This document shows positions 53,265-60,657 of a stretch of 64,000 bases of DNA, in pieces. A model generated the notes under the pieces. The model was not told where the DNA came from and searched no databases. It saw nothing but the letters and a program-made list of their open reading frames with translations. Each line of letters opens with the position of its first letter. Position 1 is the first letter of the stretch. Source of the stretch: Cryobacterium inferilacus (GTDB lineage Bacteria; Actinomycetota; Actinomycetes; Actinomycetales; Microbacteriaceae); contig NZ_JAIEUL010000006.1 in assembly GCF_019599185.1 (NCBI RefSeq), forward strand, positions 62,001 to 126,000, in the 5' to 3' direction. A program made the translations under genes and the position numbers.

Positions 53265-54707
53265 ATGCCAACGCCGGCCTCCGACCTCGTCACCTTGGGT
53301 CATCGCATCCGTCACTTTCGCAGCGAGCGCGCGCTCACTCTGGACCAGCTCGGCGAGCGGGTGGGCCTGGCGGCCAGCCAGCTCTCCCTGATCGAGAACG
53401 GCCGGCGCGAGCCCAAGCTCTCCACCCTGCAGAGCCTGGCGCAGGCCCTGGCGGTGCCGCTGGCCGAGCTGCTGAGCGGCGAGGCACCCAACACCAGGGC
53501 GGCGCTGGAGATCGAGCTGGCCAGGGCGCAGAAGAACCCGCTCTACGGGGCGCTCGGCCTGCCGCAGGTGAAGATCACCAAGGGCATGCCGCTGCCGGCG
53601 ATCGAATCGCTCGTGGGGCTGCATCGCGAGTTGGCCCGCCGGGCCAGCGAGGCCATCGCTACACCGGAGGAGGCCCGCCGGGCCAACACCGAGCTGCGTG
53701 AACGGATGCGCCAGCGCGGCAACTACATGCCCGACATCGAGAAGCTCGCCGAGGAGCGGGTGCGCTCCTCCGGGCATGTCTCTGGCGCGCTCACCCACCG
53801 CGAGGTGAGCGTCATGGCCGAGCAGCTCGGCTTCACCCTGATCTACGTGAACGACCTGCCGCACTCCACCCGCTCGGTGACCGACCTGGCCAACCACCGG
53901 ATCTACCTGCCGCCGGCGTCGATTCCCGGCGGGCACGGGCTGCGGTCGATGGCGCTGCAGGCGATGGGGCACCGGCTTCTCGGCCACGAACGGCCCGCCA
54001 GCTACGCCGAGTTCCTCTGGCAGCGGCTGGAGATCAACTACTTCGCGGCCTGCTGCCTGATGCCGCTCGAGGCGACCCGCTCCTTCCTGCAGAACGCCAA
54101 ACGCGACCGGGTGCTCTCGGTGGAGGACCTGCGCGACGCGTTCGGGGTCACCCACGAGGCCGCGGCCCTGCGGCTGACCAACCTGGCCACCACACACCTG
54201 GACATGACCGTGCACTTCCTCCGGGTCTCCGGAGACGGCGCGCTGCAGAAGGGCTACGAGAACGACGGCCTGCCGCTGCCCGCCGACGTCACCGGTTCGA
54301 TCGAGGGCCAGCTGGTCTGCAAGCAGTGGAGCGCCCGCAGCGCATTCACGCACACCAACCGCACCACCGAGTTCTACCAGTACACCGACACCCCGGCCGG
54401 CACGTTCTGGTGCGCCACCCAGACCGGCAGCACCGCGGATGGCGAATTCTCGATCAGCGTCGGTGCCCCATTCGCGCAAGCCAAGTGGTTCCGCGGCCGG
54501 GAGACCACGCAGCGCGCGGTGTCCCGCTGCCCGGACGAGTCCTGCTGCCGACGCCCCTCCGGTGCCGTCGCCGCGCGTTGGGCCGGGCAGGCCTGGCCCA
54601 GCGCCCGGCTACACGCGCACGTGCTCTCCCCGCTACCCTCCGGCACCTTCCCCGGCGTCGACGACACCGAGGTCTACGAATTCCTCGAGGCGCACGCCGA
54701 CCAGTAG
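53265..54707 (+). CDS. RamB/ScfR-type transcriptional regulator (HTH + IrrE-like domain)
   Basis: 480 residues. XRE-type HTH at about 10-65 (LGHRIRHFRSERALTLDQLGERVGLAASQLSLIENGRREPKLSTLQSLAQAL). Middle IrrE/ImmA-like region with HRLLGHERPASYAEFLWQRLEINYFAACCLMP; the metalloprotease HExxH is missing (GHRLLGHE), as in this family. The C-terminal domain has Cys residues in RCPDESCCRRP. Related regulators (RamB of Corynebacterium, short-chain fatty-acid regulators) sense carbon status. The divergent pckG gene is the likely target. Confidence 0.85.
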   Translation: MPTPASDLVTLGHRIRHFRSERALTLDQLGERVGLAASQLSLIENGRREPKLSTLQSLAQALAVPLAELLSGEAPNTRAALEIELARAQKNPLYGALGLPQVKITKGMPLPAIESLVGLHRELARRASEAIATPEEARRANTELRERMRQRGNYMPDIEKLAEERVRSSGHVSGALTHREVSVMAEQLGFTLIYVNDLPHSTRSVTDLANHRIYLPPASIPGGHGLRSMALQAMGHRLLGHERPASYAEFLWQRLEINYFAACCLMPLEATRSFLQNAKRDRVLSVEDLRDAFGVTHEAAALRLTNLATTHLDMTVHFLRVSGDGALQKGYENDGLPLPADVTGSIEGQLVCKQWSARSAFTHTNRTTEFYQYTDTPAGTFWCATQTGSTADGEFSISVGAPFAQAKWFRGRETTQRAVSRCPDESCCRRPSGAVAARWAGQAWPSARLHAHVLSPLPSGTFPGVDDTEVYEFLEAHADQ

Positions 54708-54736
54708 CCCGCCGGCGAGGATGCCGAGGTGCGGAT

Positions 54737-54829
54737 GCATAACTCCTGCTGTTTCTGGTTCGGCCGAGCCGGCACCCGCAGAATCACGGGCATCCGTCGC
54801 CCGCGGCACGAGAATTGCAGGAGTTGTGC
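54737..54829. repeat. Palindromic element B6 (family B)
   Basis: 93 bp. Left GCATAACTCCTGCTGTTTCT, right GAGAATTGCAGGAGTTGTGC. The centre GCACCCGCAGAATCACGGGC includes the GAATCACG core. Lies 29 bp after the RamB/ScfR-like gene and before the GAF-ANTAR pair. Confidence 0.87.
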
Positions 54830-54852
54830 GTCAGGCATCCGCACCCGAAAGT

Positions 54853-54862
54853 CAAGTACTTG
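54853..54862. promoter_or_regulatory. Perfect 10-bp palindrome upstream of the GAF-ANTAR genes
   Basis: CAAGTACTTG, 51 bp before the first GAF-ANTAR start, in the likely promoter. Its role is not known; position fits an operator. Confidence 0.35.
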
Positions 54863-54912
54863 TGTCAGTTTCAGCGCAGCGTAGGGTTGCCAAAAAGAGA
54901 CGAGGTGGAGCG

Positions 54913-55608
54913 ATGACCGTCGACCCATTCCGAACCGCATCCGAGGCGCTGTCCGAATCCGGTGGAAACCTCACCGAACTCGCCCGCCCGTTCGTGCGCT
55001 TCCTCCCCGTAACCGGCGCCTCGGTCTCGACCTTTGGGTCGCTGCTCAGCGCCGAGACGATCTCGGCCACGGATGCCCGGGCGCAGCGGGTGGACGAGCT
55101 GCAGTTCGACCTCGGCGAAGGACCGTGCTGGGACGCCCTGGCTACCCGGGCGCCCGTGCTCGAGCCGGACTTCGCCACCAGCGCCTCCTGGCCGGCTTTC
55201 ACGCCTGCGATCCGGCAGGAGGACGTCGCCGCCATTTTCGCGTTCCCGCTGATGTTCGGGCCGTTGGAGATCGGTGCCGTCGACCTGTACTCGTCCACGC
55301 CGGGGACCCTGACCGCCCGGCAGCAGAAGCAGGCCCTGGTGCTGTCGGCGGTCGTCAGCCGTATTCTCCTGCGGCACGCCATCAGCGAAGCCACCACGCC
55401 CGAGACGACCACGTTCTCCCGCCGGCTGATCCACCAGGCCACGGGCATGGTGCTCGCCCAGGTGGGGTCGACCGCCGACGATGCCTACCTGCTCATTCAG
55501 GCCAGGGCATTCGCCGACGACCGTCCGATGCGTGAGGTCGCCGAGGACATCATCAACCGCCGCATCCGATTCGGCGACCTTTCGGAGACTGACGAGGTAA
55601 CACCGTGA
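54913..55608 (+). CDS. GAF-ANTAR domain protein 1
   Basis: 231 residues from the ATG at 54913 with GAGGTGGAG upstream. A GAF sensor at about 25-155 (RVDELQFDLGEGPCWDAL, AIFAFPLMFGPLEIGAVDLY). A C-terminal ANTAR RNA-binding domain at about 170-222 (RRLIHQATGMVLAQVGSTADDAYLLIQARAFADDRPMREVAEDIINRR). Proteins of this kind bind paired hairpins in nascent RNA to prevent termination. Overlaps the next gene by GTGA, so two paralogous sensors are made together. Confidence 0.88.
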   Translation: MTVDPFRTASEALSESGGNLTELARPFVRFLPVTGASVSTFGSLLSAETISATDARAQRVDELQFDLGEGPCWDALATRAPVLEPDFATSASWPAFTPAIRQEDVAAIFAFPLMFGPLEIGAVDLYSSTPGTLTARQQKQALVLSAVVSRILLRHAISEATTPETTTFSRRLIHQATGMVLAQVGSTADDAYLLIQARAFADDRPMREVAEDIINRRIRFGDLSETDEVTP

Positions 55609-56318
55609 TCGAGACGACGCACACCGAACAACTTTTCGACGCCTTTGCGACACTCGCCGACACCCTCGTGGTCGGCTACGACGTGCTCGATCTGCTGCAA
55701 TCACTGGTGGAGTACTGCCACGACCTGCTCGACGTCGACTCCGCCGGCATCCTGCTGATGAACGAAACCGGCGATCTGGAGGTGGTGGCGTCCACGAGCG
55801 AGGCGAACACCCTGGTGGAGATCATGCAGCTGGATGCCAACGCCGGCCCGTGCCTGGAGTCGTTCACGACCCGCACCGTGGTCTCGGTGCCCGACATCGA
55901 CGTCGACGTCGACCGCTGGCCCGACTTCAGCCGCACCGCCAGCGCCCAGGGCATCCACTCCGTCTACGCCATCCCGTTGCGACTGCGCGAGACGACGATC
56001 GGCACGCTCAACCTGATGCGCAACGAGCGCGGGGAACTCGGCCGGCACGACATCCGGGCGGCACAGGCCCTCGCGGATGTGGCGACGATCGGGATCCTGC
56101 AGGAGCGCACCATCCGTGACGCCTCGACGATTCGCGATCAGCTGCAGCAGGCGCTGTCGAGCCGGATCGTGATCGAGCAGGCCAAGGGGGTCATCGCCGA
56201 GACCCACCAGCTGTCGATGGATGCGGCCTTCGAACGCATCCGTGGGCACGCACGCGCCCAACAGATGTCACTGAGCGTGGTCGCCAGACAGCTCGTCGCC
56301 GGGGAGCTGCGGCTGTAG
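55605..56318 (+). CDS. GAF-ANTAR domain protein 2
   Basis: 237 residues from GTG. A GAF domain (LLDVDSAGILLMNETGDLEVVAST, NAGPCLESFTTRTVVSVPDI, GIHSVYAIPLRLRETTIGTLNLM) and a clean ANTAR domain (SRIVIEQAKGVIAETHQLSMDAAFERIRGHARAQQMSLSVVARQLV). Same layout as its neighbour but with little sequence identity, so an old duplication. No RNA target hairpin was found in the window. Confidence 0.9.
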   Translation: MIETTHTEQLFDAFATLADTLVVGYDVLDLLQSLVEYCHDLLDVDSAGILLMNETGDLEVVASTSEANTLVEIMQLDANAGPCLESFTTRTVVSVPDIDVDVDRWPDFSRTASAQGIHSVYAIPLRLRETTIGTLNLMRNERGELGRHDIRAAQALADVATIGILQERTIRDASTIRDQLQQALSSRIVIEQAKGVIAETHQLSMDAAFERIRGHARAQQMSLSVVARQLVAGELRL

Positions 56319-56338
56319 GGCGACCACGCCGGTGCCGG

Positions 56339-57268
56339 CTATGGAACGATGTGGCCAGCGGCGCGGAACAGTTCGTACCATTCGGCTCGGGTGAGCACCA
56401 GGTCGGAGCCCTGCGCGGCGCCCGCGACCCGCTCGGGGCTGGTGGTGCCCAGCACGACCTGCATCTGCGCGGGGTGTCGGGTGATCCAGGCCGTGGCGAT
56501 GGCGATGGCCGGCACGTCGTACTGGGCGGCGAGCCGGTCGATGACGGCGTTGAGCTTGGGGTGATCGGGCGACCCGAGGAACACGCCGGTGAAGAAGCCG
56601 GCCTGGAACGGCGACCAGGCCTGGATAGTGATGTTGTTCAGACGGCAGTAGTCCACGATGCCGCCGCCGTCGAGGGTCACCGACTGCTGCTCGGCGAGCA
56701 TGTTGCCCGCCACGCCCTGCGCGATGATCGGCGCGTGCGTGATCGAGAGCTGCAGCTGGTTGGCCACGATGGGCTGACGCACGGAGGCGCGGAGCAGGTC
56801 GATCTGGCGCGGCGTGTGGTTGGAGACGCCGAAGGCTCGCACCTTGCCGGCGGCCTCGAGCTCGTCGAACGCCCGGGCGACCTCGTCGGGCTCGACGAGC
56901 GCGTCGGGCCGGTGCAGCAGCAGAATGTCGATGCGGTCCGTCTGCAGTGCGGCCAGGGAGCCCTCGACCGACTCGATGATGTGCTCGTAGGAGAAGTCGA
57001 AGTAGCCGTCGCGGATACCGGTCTTGGTCTGGATGGTGTACTCGTCGCGCTGCGCGGGCGTCAGCTGCAGCGCCTCGGCGAAGCGGCGCTCACAGCCGTG
57101 CCGTTCGTTGCCGTAGACGTCGGCGTGGTCGAGGAAGTCGATGCCGGAGTCGCGGGCGGTGCGTACGAGCTCACGCACCTCGTCGTCGGTCTTGTCGGCG
57201 ATGCGCATCAGCCCCAGCAGGATGTTGGGGGCGACGATGTCGGTGCCTGGCATGGTGAAGGTCTTCAC
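56339..57268 (-). CDS. Aldo/keto reductase (oxidoreductase of the YdhF type)
   Basis: 309 residues from GTG 57268, with AAAGGA correctly spaced; the frame stays open far upstream without similarity. AKR tetrad: Asp47 in FLDHADVYG, Tyr52, Lys82 in TKTG and His in LLLHRPDALVE, then FGVSNHTPRQIDLL and AWSPFQAGFF. Single-domain NADPH-dependent reductase of carbonyl compounds; substrate unknown. Converges on the GAF-ANTAR pair. Confidence 0.88.
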   Translation of the reverse strand: MKTFTMPGTDIVAPNILLGLMRIADKTDDEVRELVRTARDSGIDFLDHADVYGNERHGCERRFAEALQLTPAQRDEYTIQTKTGIRDGYFDFSYEHIIESVEGSLAALQTDRIDILLLHRPDALVEPDEVARAFDELEAAGKVRAFGVSNHTPRQIDLLRASVRQPIVANQLQLSITHAPIIAQGVAGNMLAEQQSVTLDGGGIVDYCRLNNITIQAWSPFQAGFFTGVFLGSPDHPKLNAVIDRLAAQYDVPAIAIATAWITRHPAQMQVVLGTTSPERVAGAAQGSDLVLTRAEWYELFRAAGHIVP

Positions 57269-57498
57269 GAGGGGTCCTTTCGACTGGACGCTCAGGGCCC
57301 GCGAGCGGGCGAGGCGTCGATTGGCGACGGCCCACAACAGCGTGGCCGCGCTTCTCTCACGGTACGGAGGCCCGCTCCAGAAGTACAACACCCATCCGCG
57401 ATGCGATTCAGAAGCGGCGGCGCTCAATGCGGCGGCGCCTCGGGAGCAGCCGGCCCGCCGAAACCGGCTCCTCCGCCGCGGTCTCACCCAAGCGCGAG

Positions 57499-57591
57499 GC
57501 ACAACTCCTGCAATTCTCGGATGCCCGGGGTCGCCGGCCCCGTGATTCGAGGCATCCGTCGTCTCGCCGTGAAATTCTGCAGGAGTTATGC
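57499..57591. repeat. Palindromic element B7 (family B)
   Basis: 93 bp. Left GCACAACTCCTGCAATTCTC, right GAAATTCTGCAGGAGTTATGC. The centre CCGGCCCCGTGATTCGAGG carries the core in reverse orientation to B1. The only copy here that lies in a divergent promoter region. Confidence 0.88.
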
Positions 57592-57616
57592 GTGGCGGCG
57601 GGTTAGGAGAGGGGCG

Positions 57617-57646
57617 CTTGCCAGATGGCAAGTAGATGCTAGATTG
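57617..57646 (+). promoter_or_regulatory. Promoter with palindromic operator before the membrane protein gene
   Basis: CTTGCCA-GA-TGGCAAG (57617-57632) is a near-perfect palindrome whose left half is a -35-like TTGCCA; TAGATT follows 16 bp later as a possible -10. The start codon is 40 bp on. The winged-helix regulator encoded next in the operon is the obvious candidate binder. Confidence 0.5.
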
Positions 57647-57685
57647 ACCGTGCGGCGGGATCGTCGCGGTGATCGGGGGGACACA

Positions 57686-58567
57686 ATGAGCGACCAGTAC
57701 ATCAACGACCGCCCACAGCCGGATGCGGCCGCACGGATGCTGCAGGCCAGCGACGCCGTCAGTATCCGGGTGCGCGAGGCCATCGACACGCGGACGCAGG
57801 CCGTCATCGACGCGTGGCTGGCTGTGGCCGTGCTGCTTTATGCGCTGGCCTTCGCGTTCTCCGGCACCGGACTGATCCCCGGGATCGTGCACACCCCCAC
57901 AGACGGGCTGTCGGTGGGCTTTCTGGTGCTGTCGGCGTTCCTGGCGGCCAGCACGCTCTGCGACGGACTCGGCCAGAGCCTGCATCGAGCCAAACGTCCA
58001 ACGGTGAAACGGCGCCGTTTTGTTTATGGCCTCGCCAGTGTTCTTCCGCTGCTCTCGATCGGCTACCTGGCGTTCTTCGCACCTGGCGCGTCGTTGCCTG
58101 TCGCGCTGAGCGTCGTGAGTGTTGCCGCGGCACCGGTCGTGGTGCTGGCGATCCGGTCGGCGCTGCACGCCAAGCGCGCCGGGGTCCGGCGCCCCGAGGC
58201 CGCGCTGTCCGGCGTCCTCAGCGCATCGGGGCGCACGGGCACCGCCGTCCTCGGTCTCTGGTTGGGCGCCATCGGCGTGGTCACCGCGCCCGCCTTCGGC
58301 CTCGCCGGCATAGTCGTGCCGACGATCTTCTTTCTCTTTCTGTTCGGCACCCGCTCGACCCGCATCGGCCTGGACCGGCTCGCCGAAGACTGGGGCCGCA
58401 CCCAGTGGACCGCGTTCGGGTGCTCCTACGTGTTCACACTTACCCTCTCGGTGGTGCTGGCCCGCACCAGCTGGGACCTCACCGTGGTGAGCGTCGTCGG
58501 CGGCATTCTCATCGCGGCCCCGGTGGTCGTGGCGGCGTTTCGCCCCGCACCCATCTGGGAGGCCTGA
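57686..58567 (+). CDS. Multi-pass membrane protein of unknown function
   Basis: 293 residues, ATG at 57686 with GGGGGG six bases upstream. A cytoplasmic N-terminus of about 40 residues, then seven or eight hydrophobic helices in pairs (about 42-62, 75-93, 112-127, 135-153, 183-200, 205-225, 240-260, 265-283) with basic loops such as HRAKRPTVKRRR. No motif I recognise. Its stop overlaps the ATG of a winged-helix regulator by one base, so the two are made together, an arrangement typical of a regulator with its membrane partner. Confidence 0.75.
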   Translation: MSDQYINDRPQPDAAARMLQASDAVSIRVREAIDTRTQAVIDAWLAVAVLLYALAFAFSGTGLIPGIVHTPTDGLSVGFLVLSAFLAASTLCDGLGQSLHRAKRPTVKRRRFVYGLASVLPLLSIGYLAFFAPGASLPVALSVVSVAAAPVVVLAIRSALHAKRAGVRRPEAALSGVLSASGRTGTAVLGLWLGAIGVVTAPAFGLAGIVVPTIFFLFLFGTRSTRIGLDRLAEDWGRTQWTAFGCSYVFTLTLSVVLARTSWDLTVVSVVGGILIAAPVVVAAFRPAPIWEA

Positions 58568-58881
58568 TGGCCGGACTTCACCCCCGGCACAATCTCGACG
58601 ATGCGCTGCTCACCCCGCTTCGCTTCTCGGTGATGGCGGCACTGCGAGCGGATGTCGAAATCGACTTCGCCACCCTGCGCGAGCTGCTCGAGACCGACGA
58701 TTCGGCCCTGAGCAAGGCCATCAGCACCCTCAGCGCGGCGGGCTACCTCACCGTGCGCAAGGGCTATGTGGGCAACCGGCCGCGCACCTGGCTCACCGCC
58801 ACGGCCGCGGGGATCGCGGCCATGCGCATCCACGTGGCCGCGCTGCAGGCCATTGCCGCCGGGCTGCCTCCGGCGCCCTGA
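58567..58881 (+). CDS. Winged-helix transcriptional regulator (HTH_34/MarR-like)
   Basis: 104 residues. LDDALLTPLRFSVMAALRADVEIDFATLRELLETDDSALSKAISTLSAAGYLTVRKGYVGNRPRTWLTATAAG is a full winged helix of the short MarR/PadR-like type often coupled to membrane proteins. No ligand domain. Overlaps the membrane protein stop (TGATG). Probably represses its own operon through the palindrome at 57617. Confidence 0.85.
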   Translation: MAGLHPRHNLDDALLTPLRFSVMAALRADVEIDFATLRELLETDDSALSKAISTLSAAGYLTVRKGYVGNRPRTWLTATAAGIAAMRIHVAALQAIAAGLPPAP

Positions 58882-58903
58882 CCCGGCCGGTACATTGTCA
58901 GAC

Positions 58904-59380
58904 ATGATTCGGATCGACCTCGACGACCCCACCCGGGAGGACGTGCGGCTGCTGCTCGACGAGCACCTGGCCGATATGTTCGCCACGTCGCCGGCCGAGA
59001 GCGTGCATTCCCTCGACCACTCGGCCCTGTCGGCACCGGAGATCTCGTTCTGGACGGCCCGCGAGAACGGCACCCTGCTGGGCTGTGGGGCGCTCAAACG
59101 GCTCACCGCGGTGCACGGTGAGATCAAGTCCATGCGCACCACGCCCGCCGCGCGCGGCCGGGGCGTGGCCGGGCTACTTCTCAGCTCGATCGTGGCCGAG
59201 GCCCGCCGGCGGGGCACCGAGCGGCTCTCCCTGGAGACCGGCACGGAGGAGTTCTTCGCCCCGGCACGCCGGCTCTACACCCGGCACGGTTTCACCGAGT
59301 GCCCACCCTTCGCCGGCTACGCCCTCGACCCGCACAGCGTCTTCCTGACCCTCGCCCTCACCCCGGGCGCGGCTGCATAA
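58904..59380 (+). CDS. GNAT-family N-acetyltransferase
   Basis: 158 residues. Core: EISFWTARENGTLLGCGALKRL, then KSMRTTPAARGRGVAGLLLSSIVAEARRRGTERLSLETG with the acetyl-CoA loop RGRGVA, and FFAPARRLYTRHGFTECPPFAGY. Resembles small-molecule or amino-acid acetyltransferases (ElaA/YiaC-like); substrate not known. Its last Ala codon and TAA stop are the first bases of palindrome B8. Confidence 0.88.
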   Translation: MIRIDLDDPTREDVRLLLDEHLADMFATSPAESVHSLDHSALSAPEISFWTARENGTLLGCGALKRLTAVHGEIKSMRTTPAARGRGVAGLLLSSIVAEARRRGTERLSLETGTEEFFAPARRLYTRHGFTECPPFAGYALDPHSVFLTLALTPGAAA

Positions 59381-59466
59381 CTCCTGCAATTCCTGATCGG
59401 CGGCGGATGCTCCCGCGTCTTTCCGGCATCCGTGCCTACGGCCGGCAGAAAATGCCGGAGTTATGC
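59375..59466. repeat. Palindromic element B8, providing stops to both flanking genes
   Basis: 92 bp. Left GCATAACTCCTGCAATTCCT, right GAAAATGCCGGAGTTATGC. GCA TAA at the left end terminates the GNAT gene; on the other strand GCA TAA at the right end terminates the alpha/beta hydrolase gene. There is no spacer on either side. The centre lacks the GAATCACG core. Confidence 0.9.
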
Positions 59467-60330
59467 ACCACCGAGGGCGGTGGGGCGCGACTCGGCCGGG
59501 CCGGTGAGCCAGGCGAGCATACGACGGATGCTGGCGTGCGCGCCGGGATTCTCCGGCTCGTTCAGGTGGCCGTGCCGGGTGCCCGGCTCGCGCACGACGG
59601 TCACGTCAACGCCGGCCAAGGCGAGTTCGGCGGCGAAGGCCTGCCCCGAGGCTCGCAGGCTGTCGTGCTCGGAGTTGAGGATGAACGTCGGCGGCAGCCC
59701 GGCCAGGTCGTGACCGCCGGGGAAGGCGTAGGGGTTGCCGAGCTCGGCGGGGTCGCCCACGTAGTTGAGGTTCATCGCGCGCACGTCGTCGGGCTCGAAC
59801 CGGGCGTCGGCGGGCAGCGCCGCGATCTGCCGCGCCAGTTCCGCGGCCGGTTGCGGCAGGGCGCTGTGCACGGTCGGGTAGGCCAGTAGCAGCGACGCCG
59901 GCTGCGCGCCGCCCGCGTCCCGCAACCGCAGCCCCACGCCAGCGGCCAGGTCGCCGCCGGCGCTCGCCCCGCCCAGTGCCAGCCGGTCGGGGTCGATGCC
60001 GTACTGCTCGGCCTGGTCGAACGCCCAGCGGTAGGCCGCGGCGACCTCCTCGGAGGCGACCGGGAAGAGCACCCCGGGGCGGGCCGGTTCGCTGGCGCTC
60101 AGGGCCGCCGACACCGGTGCCAGCCGGTAGTCCACGCTGATCACGGTGATACCGCCGGCGGCGAGCTGCTCGGACACCCAGTGCGCCTCGGGCATCTGCA
60201 GGTCACCCCAGGCAAACCCGCCGCCGTGCGCCCAGACCAGCCCGGGGGTCCGCGCGCCCTGCGGCGCCGCGGCCCGGTAGAGACGAAGCGGGATGGAGCC
60301 GTGCGGGCCGGAGATCGTCAGTGAGTCCAT
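59461..60330 (-). CDS. Alpha/beta hydrolase (HSL-like esterase/lipase)
   Basis: 289 residues from the ATG at 60330. Oxyanion HGGG (35-38), nucleophile Ser123 in GGASAGGDL, VDYRLAP, an acid in LNSEHDSLRAS and the His in GTRHGHLN: the hormone-sensitive lipase/acetyl-hydrolase group. Likely a cytoplasmic carboxylesterase on short esters. The stop codon is inside palindrome B8. GTGAC-CGTT-GTCAC lies 17 bp upstream of the start as a possible operator (60347-60360). Confidence 0.87.
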   Translation of the reverse strand: MDSLTISGPHGSIPLRLYRAAAPQGARTPGLVWAHGGGFAWGDLQMPEAHWVSEQLAAGGITVISVDYRLAPVSAALSASEPARPGVLFPVASEEVAAAYRWAFDQAEQYGIDPDRLALGGASAGGDLAAGVGLRLRDAGGAQPASLLLAYPTVHSALPQPAAELARQIAALPADARFEPDDVRAMNLNYVGDPAELGNPYAFPGGHDLAGLPPTFILNSEHDSLRASGQAFAAELALAGVDVTVVREPGTRHGHLNEPENPGAHASIRRMLAWLTGPAESRPTALGGA

Positions 60331-60657
60331 GGCTCCGATCCTCCCAGTGACCGTTGTCACCGTTCGGCCTCGACACGCTCGAGGGCCCGTTCTGGGGTGC
60401 CCGGCGAGCCGGCCGATGGATGCCCGGCTGAACAACCCGCTGGATCACCCGGTTCTGCCGATGCGTGGGTCAGGCGCCGGCACGCCCGCCCCGACCCCGC
60501 CCTCCACCAGCGAACCGATGGGGTGGGGTGCATAACTCCTGCAATTTCTCCGAAACGGCCCGAATCTGGCTGGTTTCGGCCAGTTTTTGGGATTCTGCAG
60601 GAGTTATGCGCCCGGCGCTGCGGTGAGGGGGCGGCGGTGAGGGGGCTGGCGGCGGGG
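60331..60657. other. 327-bp gap with palindrome B9
   Basis: Between the start of the hydrolase and the end of the nucleoside hydrolase, both minus strand. Contains the small inverted repeat at 60347-60360 and B9 at 60530-60609. The stretch 60361-60529 shows no gene or hairpin I can support. Confidence 0.6.
60530..60609. repeat. Palindromic element B9 (family B, short)
   Basis: 80 bp. Left GCATAACTCCTGCAATTTC, right GATTCTGCAGGAGTTATGC; outer 15 bp pair exactly. The interior forms its own stem (GAAACGGCCCGAATCTGGCT with its partial complement GGTTTCGGCCAG), different from the GAATCACG cores. Confidence 0.88.

Larger units (their letters stand above)
57269..57685. other. 417-bp divergent intergenic region
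   Basis: Lies between the aldo/keto reductase (-) and a membrane protein gene (+). Palindrome B7 fills 57499-57591 and a palindromic promoter/operator 57617-57646. For 57269-57498 I see no gene, hairpin or RNA; it is less ordered than most gaps here and may be decayed sequence. Confidence 0.6.

Noticed and set aside
57269-57498. A decayed gene in the long divergent gap
   Set aside because: No frame gives recognisable protein, and neither flanking gene extends with family similarity.
26097-60609. Family B elements as ordinary terminators
   Set aside because: They lack T-runs, share ends across unrelated genes, occur in a divergent promoter (B7) and at gene starts (B3, B9), and carry a conserved core; simple terminator function does not explain this, although some may act as terminators.
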